Below, in pieces: positions 1 to 5,703 of a stretch of DNA of 7,029 bases. The DNA lies in NCBI GenBank assembly GCA_019348365.1, contig JAHWJO010000246.1, positions 1 through 7,029 of the forward strand, written 5' to 3'. Made by a program: the position numbers and the translations under genes. This DNA comes from Armatimonadota bacterium. Lineage in GTDB: Bacteria; Armatimonadota; DTGP01; JAHWJO01. Position 1 is the stretch's first letter. Every line of letters begins with the position of its first letter. Below the pieces are notes generated by a model that saw only the letters and a list, made by a program, of their open reading frames with translations, was not told where the DNA came from and searched no databases.

Positions 1-75
1 ATGGAGGCAATAAAACCGATAACTCAATGCATTGAAGATAGAATAGAGATCGGCAGGGGAGGCGGAGGGGAGTGA
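1..75 (+). CDS. possible C-terminal end of an upstream gene (very tentative)
   Basis: The reading frame beginning at base 1 is open from the window edge to a TGA at 73-75 and would encode about 24 residues ending in a glycine-rich tail (GRGGGGE). The other two forward frames stop sooner. A weak hairpin followed by four T residues lies directly after the stop, which is what one would expect at the end of a transcription unit. Nothing in the short peptide is recognisable, and an open stretch of 24 codons is easily met by chance. An ATG happens to sit at base 1, so it could also be a tiny stand-alone frame or nothing at all. I infer a gene tail only from position and the following hairpin. Confidence 0.15.
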   Translation: MEAIKPITQCIEDRIEIGRGGGGE

Positions 76-79
76 AGGG

Positions 80-100
80 CCCGTCTCTTCGGGAGATTTT
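80..100 (+). terminator. weak intrinsic terminator-like hairpin
   Basis: CCCG (80-83) can pair with CGGG (90-93), or alternatively TCTC (84-87) with GAGA (93-96) around a TTCGG loop. TTTT follows at 97-100. The stems are only 4-5 bp, so this would be a weak terminator. Its position just after the stop codon at 73-75 is the main support. Confidence 0.25.
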
Positions 101-663
101 ACCACGTCCGCGCCGATACGCCAAAGGATCGTCGGACCGGCTCGATCCACCGAGATGTCACCGCTTCGACACGCCGATCCTCCTCAAAACGGCCCGGCGA
201 TGCGGAATACTTTCCTGGGTTACACGCGTGGGGATATGCCGTTTTACCAAAGCGATCCTCTTCCCCGGCCGTAGCGATCCAGGGACGATCCCGCCTTCAT
301 CCGGTGTTACAGAACGGTCGTACTTCATCCAGGTGAACGGAATCGTGGTAATAGAATTATAAGGGCAGGATGACTCCCGGAACGGCGGCAAGACGCGGCA
401 AAGCCGGCCGAAGAGGGAGCAAGCCGGCATCTCCATTCCTCCGCCGCCCAGATACCCTCTGTAAGCGGGGAGTCCCCGGTTTCACCCGTCCGCCTTCCGT
501 CGCGAATCCCGGCATCCTGGGAGAACGAGTTTCCATCCGGAGGGCCGGTCCCAGGGGACGTATGGAAGCCCGGCCACAGCTTTCCCTTCCCTATTTAGAA
601 CACGCTCGATCCGGGACACCCGTATTCAGAGATTGACGCGCAGCGAATCAGCGAGCAAAAGAC
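101..663. other. gene-poor leader region upstream of the pilB-like gene
   Basis: I find no convincing gene in this stretch of about 560 bases. Open frames at 72-362 and 370-636 (+) and 158-436 (-) exist, but their translations are Arg/Pro/Gly-rich, low in hydrophobic periodicity and match no family I know. No tRNA-like T-loop sequence or rRNA segment is visible. An AT-rich patch at about 349-363 contains TATAAG (358-363), which could be a -10 element, but no matching -35 is present. A near-repeat occurs at 397-408 and 417-428. The region is long enough to be a regulated 5' leader for the downstream gene. I looked for the conserved blocks of the GEMM cyclic-di-GMP riboswitch and did not find them in order. 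Confidence 0.5.
397..428 (+). repeat. imperfect 20-bp-period direct repeat with self-complementary GCCGGC cores
   Basis: GGCAAAGCCGGC (397-408) is echoed by GAGCAAGCCGGC (417-428), 20 bases later. Both copies end in the palindrome GCCGGC (403-408 and 423-428). The two cores can therefore pair with each other as a 6-bp stem over a 14-base loop. This could be a paired protein-binding site or a small RNA structure in the leader. In GC-rich DNA it could also be chance. Confidence 0.35.
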
Positions 664-679
664 AGGAGAGGGGCCTCCT
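664..679 (+). promoter_or_regulatory. ribosome-binding site inside a potential hairpin
   Basis: AGGAG at 664-668 is the best Shine-Dalgarno match before the ATG at 683, but the spacing of 14 bases is long. A second purine block, GAGG (668-671), is 11 bases from the ATG. AGGAG is exactly complementary to CTCCT at 675-679, giving a 5-bp stem with a 6-base loop (669-674). Folding would hide the ribosome-binding site, so translation of the ATPase may be structure-dependent. This is inference from complementarity. Confidence 0.4.
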
Positions 680-682
680 TCA

Positions 683-3037
683 ATGGCATCGAATTTTTTG
701 AAACCGATCCGAGGACATCGCAAGCTGGGCGAGATCCTGCTGGAAACCGATCTGGTCAGCCAGGATCAGCTCAGCCAGGCGCTGGACGTGCAGCGGAATA
801 CCCGCCAGCGCCTGGGCTATGTGCTCGTCAATATGGGCTTCGTCCATGACGAGCTGGTGGCGGCGGCCCTAGCGAACCAGCTCAACCTGCCCCTGATCGA
901 CCTGACGAAGATCGAGCCCGACCCCTCCGCGCTCGCCAGCGTCCTGAGCGATCTCGCCATTCATCACCGCGTCTTCCCCCTCAAGCTTGATGGCCGCAAC
1001 CTCACCCTCGTGATGGCCGACCCCCTCAACGTCGAGGCCGAGGACGCCATCCGCGCCGCCACCGGGTTCAACATCCGGCCCGCCGTCGCCCCCGAATCAC
1101 AGATCGTCGAGTGCCTCGTCAAGCATTACTCCAACGACGCCAAGACTTACGATCTTTTGGAGCAGGTCGCGGACGGCGAGGATTCCGATGTCATTGCCAT
1201 CGACGAAGGGCCGACCAATCCGTCCGAGCTGCTGGCAGCGAGCGAGTTCGACTCCGTCATCAAGGCGGTCAACGCCATCATCTCCGATGCCGTGAAGCGG
1301 TCCGCCAGCGACATCCACCTCGAGCCCTACGAGCAGAACGTCCGCCTCCGCTACCGGATCGACGGCGCGCTCCGACAGATCGCAGTGCTCCCCCTCCAGG
1401 CGTATCCGGCGGTCGTCTCGCGGATCAAAGTCCTCGCCAACATGGATATCTCCGAGAACCGCAAGCCGCAGGACGGCTCGTTCAAGGCGATTGTCGGGCA
1501 CCGCTCCACCACCTTCCGCGTCTCCTCCCTCCGCACCGGTTTCGGGGAAAAAGTCGTTATCCGCATCCTCGACAACTCCATGAAGAAAGCCGGCATGGAA
1601 TCGCTCGGCCTCCTCTCCCACGATTTGGAGACGCTGGAGTCCCTCCTCGGACAGACCCAGGGCCTCATCCTCGTCACCGGCCCGACGGGAAGCGGCAAGA
1701 CGACCACCCTTTATTCGGCGCTCAATCACCTCAAGAGCGACGAAGTCAACATCGTCACGGTCGAAGACCCGATGGAGTACCAGCTCTCCGGGATCAACCA
1801 GGTGCAGGTGGACGAGCGGGCGGGGATCACCTTCGCGAGCGCCCTCCGCAGCATCCTCCGGCAGGACCCGAACGTCGTCATGATCGGCGAGATCCGGGAC
1901 AGGGAAACGGCGGAGATCGCGGTGCGGGCTTCCATGACCGGCCACCTCGTCATGGCGACGCTCCACACCAATGAGGCGGCGTCGGCCCCGGCCCGCCTCG
2001 AAGACATGGGGGTCGAGCCGTACCTCCTCGGCGTCAGTCTCCTCGGCGTGATCGCCCAGCGTCTCGTGCGCCGCCTCTGCGCCGAATGCTCCGAATCGTT
2101 CGCTAAGCCGATGGGCTGTCAGCACTGCGACTTTACCGGCTATGCGGGACGGCTGGGCCTGTACGAAATCCTGACGATGGACGGCGCGGTGCGGCAGGCG
2201 GTCCACCGGAGCGCGGGGAAAGACGAGATCGAAGAGCTGGCGCGCAAATACGGCTTCCGCACCATGGCCGACGATGCCCAGGCCAAGATCGAGATGGGCT
2301 GGACGACTCAGGAACAGGTTCAGGCGGTGCTGGGCAAGTCGTCGGCCACTCCTCCGACAACCCCCAGGTTGGAAGCCGCTTCCAAACCCGCCCTCCCGCC
2401 GAAAGAGCTCCCTGTCGAGTACCCCGAAGAGGAGGCTCACCCTCTGGATCGGCTGAACGGGGCGCATCACGCTTCCAATGGCAACGGCAACGGAAACGGT
2501 TACAGCAGCCCTAGCGCCGGAGAAAACGGATCAAACGGCTTTATCGGCGTCCATGCGACGGGCGCGAACGGCTCGTCCTATCCCGTCGCGCTTCAGCCCA
2601 CTTCCTACATCCAGGCCCAGATCGACCGGGATCAGATCCGCCTGATCGCGATCCACGGCGTGGAGATCCTGGCGGCGCATACCTATCAGGGCGGGTGGCG
2701 CAAATGGCAGGAGAAGATGGGCGCTGAGATGGGGATGTCGGCGGATAAAATGGCACCGCTGCTTCAGGCCTTTGCGATGAGCGGGGGATCGCCATTCCAG
2801 GACTCCCTGAAGCGCCTCGTTGGGCCGCTGGTGAAAGTCATGCAGTCCACGCGCACACAGTTTGCGGGGAGGGAGTCGAACACGGTGCCGATCCTCCTCC
2901 GATGGGATTCGGGCCAGTTGCCCGGACTTCTGGAGGCGATCCAGGCGTGCGACCCGACCTTACAGGTCGAAGTCGTTCAGGAATCGGGAAGCGCCGTCAT
3001 GGCGGATGCTCCCCTGCCTTTCGCTATGGCGCAGTAA
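683..3037 (+). CDS. pilB: PilB/GspE-family type IV pilus assembly ATPase with MshEN domain and a novel C-terminal extension
   Basis: This 784-residue protein is a hexameric secretion-superfamily ATPase that powers polymerisation of pilin or pseudopilin at the cytoplasmic face of the inner membrane. Residues 14-37 and 43-66 form two 24-residue MshEN motifs (K/R-LG...AL..Q) separated by five residues, the arrangement that binds cyclic-di-GMP in MshE. The GspE N-domain continues to about residue 150. The ATPase core follows, with Walker A GPTGSGKTTT (333-342), an Asp box VEDP (360-363), Walker B-type MIGEIRD (400-406) and a His box around GHLVMATLHTN (420-430). A zinc-type cysteine set is C466, C469, C479 and C482, with only nine residues between the pairs. 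The core ends near residue 551. Residues 552-641 are a Pro- then Asn/Gly-rich linker (NGNGNGNG at 599-606). Residues 642-784 are an unrecognised, apparently folded domain. Typical PilB/GspE proteins are about 500-570 residues, so the extension is unusual. The ATG at 683 lies 13 codons before the first MshEN motif, which fits family N-termini. No pilT, pilC or pilin gene is adjacent in the window, so assignment to pilus rather than type II secretion is by the MshEN domain and overall style. Confidence 0.93.
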   Translation: MASNFLKPIRGHRKLGEILLETDLVSQDQLSQALDVQRNTRQRLGYVLVNMGFVHDELVAAALANQLNLPLIDLTKIEPDPSALASVLSDLAIHHRVFPLKLDGRNLTLVMADPLNVEAEDAIRAATGFNIRPAVAPESQIVECLVKHYSNDAKTYDLLEQVADGEDSDVIAIDEGPTNPSELLAASEFDSVIKAVNAIISDAVKRSASDIHLEPYEQNVRLRYRIDGALRQIAVLPLQAYPAVVSRIKVLANMDISENRKPQDGSFKAIVGHRSTTFRVSSLRTGFGEKVVIRILDNSMKKAGMESLGLLSHDLETLESLLGQTQGLILVTGPTGSGKTTTLYSALNHLKSDEVNIVTVEDPMEYQLSGINQVQVDERAGITFASALRSILRQDPNVVMIGEIRDRETAEIAVRASMTGHLVMATLHTNEAASAPARLEDMGVEPYLLGVSLLGVIAQRLVRRLCAECSESFAKPMGCQHCDFTGYAGRLGLYEILTMDGAVRQAVHRSAGKDEIEELARKYGFRTMADDAQAKIEMGWTTQEQVQAVLGKSSATPPTTPRLEAASKPALPPKELPVEYPEEEAHPLDRLNGAHHASNGNGNGNGYSSPSAGENGSNGFIGVHATGANGSSYPVALQPTSYIQAQIDRDQIRLIAIHGVEILAAHTYQGGWRKWQEKMGAEMGMSADKMAPLLQAFAMSGGSPFQDSLKRLVGPLVKVMQSTRTQFAGRESNTVPILLRWDSGQLPGLLEAIQACDPTLQVEVVQESGSAVMADAPLPFAMAQ

Positions 3038-3183
3038 TTCTCAACGGCTCGATAAAGATCTCAGGTCGTCCGGTCCTCTCGGGAGGAGGATCGAGGTGTC
3101 GGCCTTTCATGCGGCGCGTGCAGCGAAACGAACGGTCTCAGGGGAGAAACGGGGAGCAGCAGTCCGGCTTCAGCACGTCGGGG

Positions 3184-3189
3184 TATAAT
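3184..3189 (+). promoter_or_regulatory. consensus -10 box without a clear -35
   Basis: TATAAT is an exact match to the sigma-70 -10 consensus. The hexamers 15-18 bases upstream (around 3160-3167) do not resemble TTGACA, and there is no extended -10 TG. A start site would fall near 3196, right at the foot of the terminator-like hairpin, so a transcript from here would begin with that hairpin. It could be a weak promoter or a chance match. Confidence 0.3.
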
Positions 3190-3197
3190 GAGGGAGG

Positions 3198-3227
3198 GCT
3201 CTTCCTTCAGGGAGGAGCTTTCATTTT
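3198..3227 (+). terminator. intrinsic terminator-like hairpin with T-rich tail
   Basis: GCTCTTCC (3198-3205) pairs with GGAGGAGC (3211-3218) as an 8-bp stem including one G-T wobble, with the five-base loop TTCAG. The stem is followed by TTTCATTTT (3219-3227). It lies about 160 bases after the pilB-like stop codon and could end that transcript. Because it also sits directly downstream of TATAAT at 3184-3189, it could alternatively act as an attenuator in a leader for the next gene. Confidence 0.5.
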
Positions 3228-3237
3228 GCCCCGCTGC

Positions 3238-3270
3238 TGGACAAATTCGGCAGAATGGTTTAGATATAAG
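3238..3270 (+). promoter_or_regulatory. possible promoter for the downstream secretin-N-like gene
   Basis: TGGACA (3238-3243) resembles a -35 element (5 of 6 to TTGACA). The AT-rich patch downstream contains TAGATA (3261-3266, spacing 17) and TATAAG (3265-3270, spacing 21). The better-spaced hexamer is a poor -10, and the better -10 is over-spaced. This is the most AT-rich point between the terminator-like hairpin and the next gene, so a start here is reasonable but unproven. Confidence 0.3.
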
Positions 3271-3361
3271 TCAGGATCGCCGATGTAGGAATGAAAGACC
3301 CTCGGCGAGAACTCTCTCCGTTCACGGATTCGGGCGAGGCGGCGGCTTTTTCACCCGCCAC

Positions 3362-3367
3362 AAAGGA
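3362..3367 (+). promoter_or_regulatory. ribosome-binding site for the secretin-N-like gene
   Basis: AAAGGA sits eight bases before the ATG at 3376, an ordinary Shine-Dalgarno spacing. It supports this ATG over downstream methionines. A GC-rich hairpin (GGCGG with CCGCC at 3355-3359) ends just before it. Confidence 0.6.
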
Positions 3368-3375
3368 CGCGCACC

Positions 3376-5457
3376 ATGCCGAAGTTGGAATTGAATTTCT
3401 CCTGGGAGAACATCAGCGTCGCATCCCAAACGGGGTATGAACCGGCGGCGACATCCTGGCTGGACTTTGGCACCGAACGCCTGATGGAGAATGCCGCCCG
3501 CTCCCTCGGCGCTCCGATGAGCAAAGCTCGCGAATTCGTGCAGTTCATGCCGATCTGGGACGACCCGGCCCTCCGGTCGATCCTCCAGCCGGAACTGGAC
3601 CAGGTGGAAGCCTTCGCGCGGGATGCGTGGTTGAGCTTCCAGGCCGAGCACCGCCACGCTTCGACGGAGTTGATCGTTCGGGATCACGACCAGCGATTGC
3701 CGGGGATTTCCGGCTACTTCGAACAGTTGCTGCTTCCCCTTCGACCGGCCCCGGTCGCGCTCTCACCCCTCGTACTGGAGGAGCAGGCCCGCCGCTTCGA
3801 CTGGTACCGGTCCCCCCTCGGCATCGGGATTCCGGTGGGCCTGGGTTTGGGCGTCGCCGCCGCGACCTGGGTCCTTCTGAGCCAGCATTCCACCCCCGAT
3901 AAGCAACCCTCGACCGAGCGGGCTACCGGGTCGTCGGCCTCCATGCCGAGGGATTCCCGTCAGGCCCCCGGCCCGAAGGTTTCGGAAAACCCGCCCGTCG
4001 CCGTGAATCCCTCCGCGACCGCACGCCTCTCGCCAGCGCCCGATCTCGGCAGCAAGATGGGGGCTCCGGCCAATACGCAGCGGAAGCCGGTACCCCCGGC
4101 GAGCACGCCGCCGGCGAATAAAACGCTGCCCCCACTGCCCCGAAACGCGCCCCGCGCGCTTCCCCCGGTCGCGATGACTCCCCCGCCCTCCGCGGAGATG
4201 ATCCTGCCCCCGCCGGGATTCCGTGCGCCCCGGCAGCCGTCGCAGCCATCAGGGTCCGTGCGTAGAGATGCCCCCCCCGCGCCTCCGCAGAAGCGCTCGA
4301 TGATGGCCGTAGCTCCCACGAGGGAAGCTGAAGTCTCGGAGCGGCCGACCGCTCCCACAGCTTTCCGGCCCCTGCCGTCAACCCCTATCAAGCCGAGGAC
4401 TGAAACCCGGAGATCCACGGAACCGAAACCGCTGCCCCGGAAGGAAGCTCCGAAGGTCCGGACGGCCCCGGCTCCGACTCCCCCGGCCCTCAAATCGACG
4501 CGGCCCGATGCCGAGGAGCGGCTGCAGAAGAACTCCATGGTAGCGGCGGCCCCCCGCAGCGCACCGAAGTACTGGAGCCCCTCCGCCTTCTCCAACCCGT
4601 ACCGGGTCTCCCCTCCTTCGACGGACCCGGCGGACCGCTCTACTCTTACCCAGCCGGACCGGGCGAAACCGAAGCCGAAGCGGATCCCGGCGTCCGCTTA
4701 CCCCCGCGCGCGGGAGATGGACCGGATCGCTCGCGCCCCGCGCCCTTCGGCTTCCCCGGAGATGATCGAGGGGAAGAACGTCAGCCTCAACCGGATTCTG
4801 GACCGGCTGACGACGCAGATGAATTGCTCCTACATCCTCCAGCCCGGCATCAAGACCGACATGACGGTCCGGCTCGATCTCAAGGGGGAGCCGGATGAGG
4901 CGCTGGCCCAGATCCTTCGCATGGCGGGGCTTTCTTTCAAGGTGAACGGGCGCGTCATCTACATCGGGCAAGAGGAGTGGCTGGAGCAGGTGTTCCCGAC
5001 GGTCCAGGCTTCGCTGGTGATCACGGAGTCCGGGGCGGAAAAGATGGACGACACGGTGGACGTGGCGACGAAGGTCTCCGACGGCAAGCTGGAGATCAAG
5101 CGCGTGGGCCGCTATTCGGTGCTGACCGGCTCCCCTGAACATCTGCGGCTGCTGCTCACTTCGCAGATCCTTCCCGCCGATATGAGCGTGCAGGCGCTCT
5201 ACGAGTCTCAAGGCCCCACGGATGGGCTGCTCAAGCAGATCCCCACCAGCATCCTCGCGGGGAACGCGATGGAGGGCTTCGAGGACCGGTCCGTGCGCAT
5301 TCAGGGAACGCCCTCCCATGTGGCCGCCGCGCTGAACGTGCTGGTGGCGTTCGACCGGGCGCAGTCCGGGGATCGTTCTCAGCTCGCAATGCTGCGGGAC
5401 ACGGCGCGGGTTCGCGGAGAGGGAGTGACCTCCGAGGCTGTAACCCACAGGCAATAG
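3376..5457 (+). CDS. single-pass membrane protein with proline-rich linker and secretin N0/N1-like domains, no secretin pore
   Basis: I do not recognise this 693-residue protein as a named gene, but its architecture is readable. Residues 1-145 are a hydrophilic domain of unknown type, ending in a basic stretch (QARRFDWYR). Residues about 148-168 form one transmembrane helix (glycine/leucine/valine-rich, ending WVLL). The basic residues before it predict an N-in topology. Residues about 170-465 are low-complexity, rich in Pro, Ala, Ser, Arg and Lys, probably an extended periplasm-spanning linker as in TonB-type proteins. Residues about 465-531 match the secretin N0/STN pattern (NVSLNRILDRL, then VRLDLKGEPDEALAQIL, then VIYIG). 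Residues about 569-594 and 639-660 each resemble secretin N1-type modules (the second is VRIQGTPSHVAAALNVLVAFD). The beta-barrel secretin domain is absent, because the protein ends soon after at 693. No cleavable signal peptide is seen. Following a PilB-like ATPase, it is plausibly an inner-membrane partner that docks to a secretin encoded elsewhere, in the spirit of GspC or PilP. That role is inference. An 8-C run lies in the linker (4271-4278). Confidence 0.85.
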   Translation: MPKLELNFSWENISVASQTGYEPAATSWLDFGTERLMENAARSLGAPMSKAREFVQFMPIWDDPALRSILQPELDQVEAFARDAWLSFQAEHRHASTELIVRDHDQRLPGISGYFEQLLLPLRPAPVALSPLVLEEQARRFDWYRSPLGIGIPVGLGLGVAAATWVLLSQHSTPDKQPSTERATGSSASMPRDSRQAPGPKVSENPPVAVNPSATARLSPAPDLGSKMGAPANTQRKPVPPASTPPANKTLPPLPRNAPRALPPVAMTPPPSAEMILPPPGFRAPRQPSQPSGSVRRDAPPAPPQKRSMMAVAPTREAEVSERPTAPTAFRPLPSTPIKPRTETRRSTEPKPLPRKEAPKVRTAPAPTPPALKSTRPDAEERLQKNSMVAAAPRSAPKYWSPSAFSNPYRVSPPSTDPADRSTLTQPDRAKPKPKRIPASAYPRAREMDRIARAPRPSASPEMIEGKNVSLNRILDRLTTQMNCSYILQPGIKTDMTVRLDLKGEPDEALAQILRMAGLSFKVNGRVIYIGQEEWLEQVFPTVQASLVITESGAEKMDDTVDVATKVSDGKLEIKRVGRYSVLTGSPEHLRLLLTSQILPADMSVQALYESQGPTDGLLKQIPTSILAGNAMEGFEDRSVRIQGTPSHVAAALNVLVAFDRAQSGDRSQLAMLRDTARVRGEGVTSEAVTHRQ

Positions 5458-5475
5458 GCAATAGGCAATAGGCAA
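5449..5475. repeat. heptamer tandem repeat (AGGCAAT, about 3.9 copies)
   Basis: Three perfect AGGCAAT units (5449-5455, 5456-5462, 5463-5469) and six bases of a fourth (5470-5475) stand head to tail. The stop codon TAG (5455-5457) of the preceding gene spans the junction of units 1 and 2. The last two bases also form the base of the following terminator stem. Heptameric tandem repeats of this kind occur between genes in several bacterial groups, notably cyanobacteria. They are usually interpreted as slippage-prone intergenic repeats without known function. Confidence 0.9.
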
Positions 5476-5522
5476 GAGAAAGCGGCGAGGAGATCAATGA
5501 TGTCTCCTCGCCGCTTTCTCTT
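5474..5522 (+). terminator. strong intrinsic terminator
   Basis: A perfect inverted repeat of 18 bp (5476-5493 with 5503-5520), extendable by two A-T pairs to 20 bp (5474-5493 with 5503-5522), encloses a nine-base loop (TCAATGATG). The stem is GC-rich at its centre and A/T-rich at its base. The + strand continues CTCTTTGTGTGG, a short T-rich tail. It begins 16 bases after the stop codon of the membrane-protein gene and should end that transcript, isolating the cysteine desulfurase gene. The T-tail is shorter than ideal, but the stem is very stable. Confidence 0.85.
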
Positions 5523-5617
5523 TGTGTGGTTCTGTCGGATGGAGTGTGGGTCTCTCTCACCTGGTCGTGTTACCGACTACCGCTTGGCATTGGTAGACCG
5601 GCCTATTACCGCCCGTT

Positions 5618-5658
5618 GTTTTAACGCCGGACGGCGTAGGGCCGTGTTTTAACGCCGT
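5618..5658. repeat. paired 12-bp direct repeats with interleaved inverted repeat
   Basis: GTTTTAACGCCG occurs exactly twice, at 5618-5629 and 5646-5657, with starts 28 bases apart. Between them ACGGCGT (5631-5637) is the reverse complement of ACGCCGT (5652-5658, over a 14-base loop). Its CGGCGT part also complements ACGCCG in the first copy (5624-5629). The layout suggests a double operator or a small switchable RNA/DNA structure. It lies about 85-125 bases upstream of the cysteine desulfurase start. It does not look like the IscR sites I know. Confidence 0.75.
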
Positions 5659-5703
5659 GCGTGGAGAAGCTTACTTCCATCGCCTGTCTACGAGTTCCGG
5701 CGT

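Larger units (their letters stand above)
3038..3361. other. non-coding intergenic region between the pilB-like and secretin-N-like genes
   Basis: This gap of about 320 bases holds no credible gene. Short frames (for example 3188-3394) run into the next gene and look random. Structures seen are: a 5-bp hairpin TCCTC/GAGGA at 3074-3078 and 3083-3087 with no T-tract; a perfect TATAAT at 3184-3189; a terminator-like hairpin at 3198-3227; a second promoter-like patch at 3238-3270; and a GC-rich hairpin, GGCGG (3341-3345, or 3338-3342) with CCGCC (3355-3359), just before the next ribosome-binding site. The two flanking genes are therefore probably not one tightly coupled transcript. Confidence 0.6.

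Noticed and set aside
381..430. GEMM-like cyclic-di-GMP riboswitch suggested by GACGCGGCAAAGCC upstream of a pilus gene
   Set aside because: The core block has an extra GG relative to the conserved GACGCAAAGCC, and the flanking GGCAAACC and GGGTT-type receptor blocks are not found in order.
370..636. An 88-residue + strand frame preceded by a purine-rich AGGGCAGG
   Set aside because: The start context is tolerable, but the protein is Arg/Pro/Gly-rich without domain features, and the overlapping frames on both strands look the same. It may be non-coding leader.
1097..2470. A 457-residue minus-strand frame opposite the ATPase gene
   Set aside because: It lies wholly inside a gene with intact Walker A, Asp box, Walker B and His box motifs. 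Its translation is Arg/Asp/Glu-rich with no family signature.
3188..3394. A 68-residue + strand frame starting at the TATAAT box
   Set aside because: It has no ribosome-binding site, overlaps the start of the 693-residue gene in another frame and covers the terminator-like hairpin.
4378..5560. Long minus-strand open frames (to 365 residues) opposite the secretin-N-like gene
   Set aside because: They are antisense shadows in GC-rich DNA. Their starts or N-terminal parts read through the heptamer repeat (giving YCLLP-type peptides), their composition is Arg/Pro/Gly-rich, and the + strand gene has recognisable domains.
5618..5657. A CRISPR array, suggested by two identical repeats
   Set aside because: There are only two 12-bp repeats with a 16-base gap and no cas genes. 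Both repeat and spacer are too short.
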